Origin: UBA4416 sp031539425
GTDB lineage: Bacteria; Bacteroidota; Bacteroidia; B-17B0; Aurantibacillaceae
Reading direction: 5' to 3'
DNA: 8,442 nucleotides
Assembly (NCBI GenBank): GCA_031539425.1
Contig: JAVKLI010000017.1
Span: 1 to 8,442, forward strand
Positions within the stretch are counted from its first letter, which is position 1. The number at the start of each line of letters is the position of its first letter. The position numbers were made by a program, and so were the translations under genes. The notes beneath the pieces are model-generated. The model did not search any database. It was not told the DNA's origin and saw only the letters and a list, made by a program, of their open reading frames with translations. Of this stretch, positions 6,820 to 8,442 are shown piece after piece.

Positions 6820-8109
6820 TTAATTAGAAACAAGTATTAAATAATGTTCTTTTTTTCCTTTTGACACTAATAAATATTTATGATGTATAAAATTTGATTT
6901 TGAAATCAAAAAAGTTTCTGCCATTTGCTTGGTCTTATTTATTGCTACAGCGTTAGATTTAAGCATAGTGCGAGCTTCTGTTTTACTTTTAAAAATATCA
7001 GTGTGCTCTGTTAATAGAGCTATTAATTGAATATCATTTTGTAAATTATTTTGCGAAACGTTGTAAGTATCGATTCCTCCTAGCATTTTATAAAAGTTAT
7101 GTTCATCTAGTTTTAATAAATCGTCTGCTGTAGATTTAAATAAAAACAAGGATGTTTCTACAGCTTGGTTATAATCAGCTTCTGAATGCACTCGTATTGT
7201 AACTTCTTGCGCCAATGCTTTTTGTAAAAATCTTTCGTGAGGTGCTTCTTTGTGTTGCAAATAAAGTTTATCAACCTCTTCTTGATTTTTAAAACTAAAT
7301 ACTTTAATCATGGTGTGTGCATCGTCATCACTGATATTTAACCAAAACTGATAAAACTTATAGGGTGATGTTTTATTTCGATCTAGCCATATATTTCCGC
7401 CTTCAGATTTTCCAAATTTTGAACCATCTGATTTTTTAATCAATTTGGTGGTGATGCCATAAGCTGTAGCGTTTGATTTACGTCTAATTAATTCTATACC
7501 GGTTGTAATATTTCCCCATTGGTCGGAGCCGCCAAGTTGCAAGGTGCAGTTATGATGTTTGTGTAAATAATAAAAATCAAAACCTTGTATTAATTGGTAA
7601 GTAAATTCTGTAAAAGACATTCCGGTATCACCACTAAGCCTAGATTTTACTGAATCTTTAGCCATCATATAATTTACTGTAAGGTGTTTACCTATGTCTC
7701 TTGCAAATTCTAAAAAAGACATTTGTTTAAACCAATCATAATTATCAAGCATTTCAGCTTTATTAGGGCCAGTGTTAAAATTTAAAAATTGAGCCAGTTG
7801 ATTTTTAATAGCGTTTTTGTTTTTTTCAATCTCATCAATACTTAAAAGGTTTCTTTCAGTTGATTTACCACTTGGGTCGCCAATCATACCTGTTGCGCCA
7901 CCAATAAGTACAATGGGTTTATGCCCTGCACTTTGAAGTCTGGTTAAGGTTATAATTTGCATCAAATTTCCTATATGTAGGCTATCAGCTGTAGGGTCAA
8001 ATCCTATATAGGCTGTAACCATTTCCTGTTTGAGGGTATTTTCAATGTCTGGAGTACAATCCTGTAAAATGCCTCTCCATTGTAATTCTTCAAAAAATTG
8101 ATTTTTCAT
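6820..8109 (-). CDS. tyrS: Tyrosyl-tRNA synthetase
   Basis: This 429-residue cytosolic class I synthetase (E. coli 424) attaches tyrosine to tRNA-Tyr. The Rossmann core carries the HIGH-type signature as HIGN at 45-48, within DPTADSLHIGNLM, and the KMSKS loop as KFGKS at 231-235, in GSKFGKSEGGNIWLD. The tyrosine-binding region includes YIGFDP at 34-39, YQLIQGFDFYYL at 171-182 and GGSDQWGN at 193-200. The anticodon-binding helices follow, and the C-terminus from about residue 372 is an S4-like RNA-binding domain. This is the standard bacterial TyrRS1-type enzyme, complete at both ends. The start MKNQFFEELQWRGILQD fits family members. A 128-bp upstream gap holds a palindrome (8159-8183) but no convincing -7/-33 promoter pair. 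mutY follows closely and is probably in the same operon. Confidence 0.98.
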   Translation of the reverse strand: MKNQFFEELQWRGILQDCTPDIENTLKQEMVTAYIGFDPTADSLHIGNLMQIITLTRLQSAGHKPIVLIGGATGMIGDPSGKSTERNLLSIDEIEKNKNAIKNQLAQFLNFNTGPNKAEMLDNYDWFKQMSFLEFARDIGKHLTVNYMMAKDSVKSRLSGDTGMSFTEFTYQLIQGFDFYYLHKHHNCTLQLGGSDQWGNITTGIELIRRKSNATAYGITTKLIKKSDGSKFGKSEGGNIWLDRNKTSPYKFYQFWLNISDDDAHTMIKVFSFKNQEEVDKLYLQHKEAPHERFLQKALAQEVTIRVHSEADYNQAVETSLFLFKSTADDLLKLDEHNFYKMLGGIDTYNVSQNNLQNDIQLIALLTEHTDIFKSKTEARTMLKSNAVAINKTKQMAETFLISKSNFIHHKYLLVSKGKKEHYLILVSN

Positions 8110-8158
8110 TGTTGCAATATAGTATGTTACATTGAAACGGTTTTATTTTTTTATCACA

Positions 8159-8183
8159 TTTATAGTCAACTAGTGGCTATAAA
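8159..8183. repeat. 25-bp near-palindrome upstream of tyrS, possible operator
   Basis: The arms TTTATAG (8159-8165) and CTATAAA (8177-8183) are perfect inverted copies. The centre includes the palindrome ACTAGT (8169-8174), so the whole site is symmetric apart from a one-base length difference and one mismatch. It lies 50-74 bp before the tyrS ATG. On the minus strand it is followed by TGTGATAAAAAAAT rather than a T-run, so it does not look like a terminator. A repressor or activator site or a leader hairpin is possible. The symmetry is seen directly; function is inferred. Confidence 0.45.
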
Positions 8184-8237
8184 CCTATATATAAAAAACC
8201 TTTTTTGTTTTTTTAATAGCAGATTCAATTTATAAAT

Positions 8238-8442
8238 CTAATATTTTTTGAGTGTTATTAATAACTGCGCAAATTCTGCCAAATAAGTTTTTATGGCTTG
8301 GGGCGAATAGGCTCTTTGTTGTAAGGTGTTTCTAAAAGCGATAAAAGCAGCTTGATTGATGGGGTGTATTTTGGGTAATATATTTGCGCCAACCTCTTTG
8401 GGTGTAAAGCCAAGGGCGACTCGATGTTGCAACACATCGGCA
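8238..8442 (-). pseudogene. 3'-truncated tyrosine recombinase (integrase) fragment, partial at right edge
   Basis: The frame is open from the right edge to a TAG at 8238-8240, showing 67 residues that end a longer protein. Residues resembling INQAAFIAFRNTLQQRAYS followed by PQAIKTYLAEFAQLL match the SAM-like N-terminal DNA-binding region of Bacteroidota Xer/phage-type tyrosine recombinases. In those proteins a catalytic domain of about 180 residues with the R...HxxR...Y residues follows; here the chain stops three residues after ITL (KKY). None of the three minus-strand frames of the next 128 bp continues it. It is therefore most likely a recombinase remnant, though a short protein made only of the upstream and SAM-like regions cannot be excluded. 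A GTG at 8433-8435 could serve as start, but the frame continues upstream (Ala-Asp precede it), so the true start is probably outside the window. DNA at the far right is locally rich in G and C compared with the adjacent gap. Confidence 0.65.

Noticed and set aside
8110..8237. A T-box riboswitch controlling tyrS.
   Set aside because: The leader is too short and lacks a T-box sequence and specifier hairpin; T-boxes are mainly a feature of Firmicutes and Actinobacteria.
8110..8240. A frameshift that would restore the recombinase catalytic domain.
   Set aside because: The minus-strand sequence after the TAG gives no recombinase-like residues in any frame, and the AT-rich gap followed by tyrS leaves no room for about 180 residues.

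Overview
The window looks like a piece of a Bacteroidota chromosome. The DNA is AT-rich and start codons lack strong Shine-Dalgarno sequences. One promoter, in front of the tRNA gene, has the Bacteroidota form TTTG-N19-TAnnTTTG. The proteins also fit: a lipoprotein with many haem sites and TPRs, an exported Asp-box propeller, and a tyrosine recombinase fragment of a type common in that phylum. Genus cannot be told from the sequence.

Every gene is on the minus strand, so transcription runs from right to left. From the right edge the order is: (1) the end of a tyrosine-recombinase-like frame (8238-8442) that stops after its SAM-like DNA-binding region and lacks a catalytic domain; (2) a 128-bp AT-rich gap with a near-perfect 25-bp palindrome; (3) tyrS, tyrosyl-tRNA synthetase; (4) mutY, adenine DNA glycosylase, 21 bp downstream and probably cotranscribed; (5) tRNA-Asp(GTC) with its own promoter; (6) a 659-residue lipoprotein with seven CXXCH haem-binding motifs and C-terminal TPRs, starting at TTG; (7) serS, seryl-tRNA synthetase; (8) an exported protein with six Asp-box (BNR) repeats, its start overlapping the serS stop as ATGA; (9) a strong hairpin; (10) the N-terminal 270 codons of a beta-type DNA methyltransferase running off the left edge.

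The core genes serve translation (tyrS, serS, tRNA-Asp) and DNA repair (mutY). The accessory genes are the multihaem lipoprotein, the propeller protein, the methyltransferase and the recombinase remnant. The methyltransferase and remnant lie at the two ends and are the only hints of mobile DNA; nothing in the window links them. No gap between genes exceeds 300 bp, and I see no CRISPR array, insertion sequence or origin. I do not see a clearly new multi-gene system. The points most worth a second look are the hairpin against the methyltransferase start, the coupling of serS to an exported propeller, the multihaem-TPR lipoprotein with its TTG start, and the palindrome upstream of tyrS.
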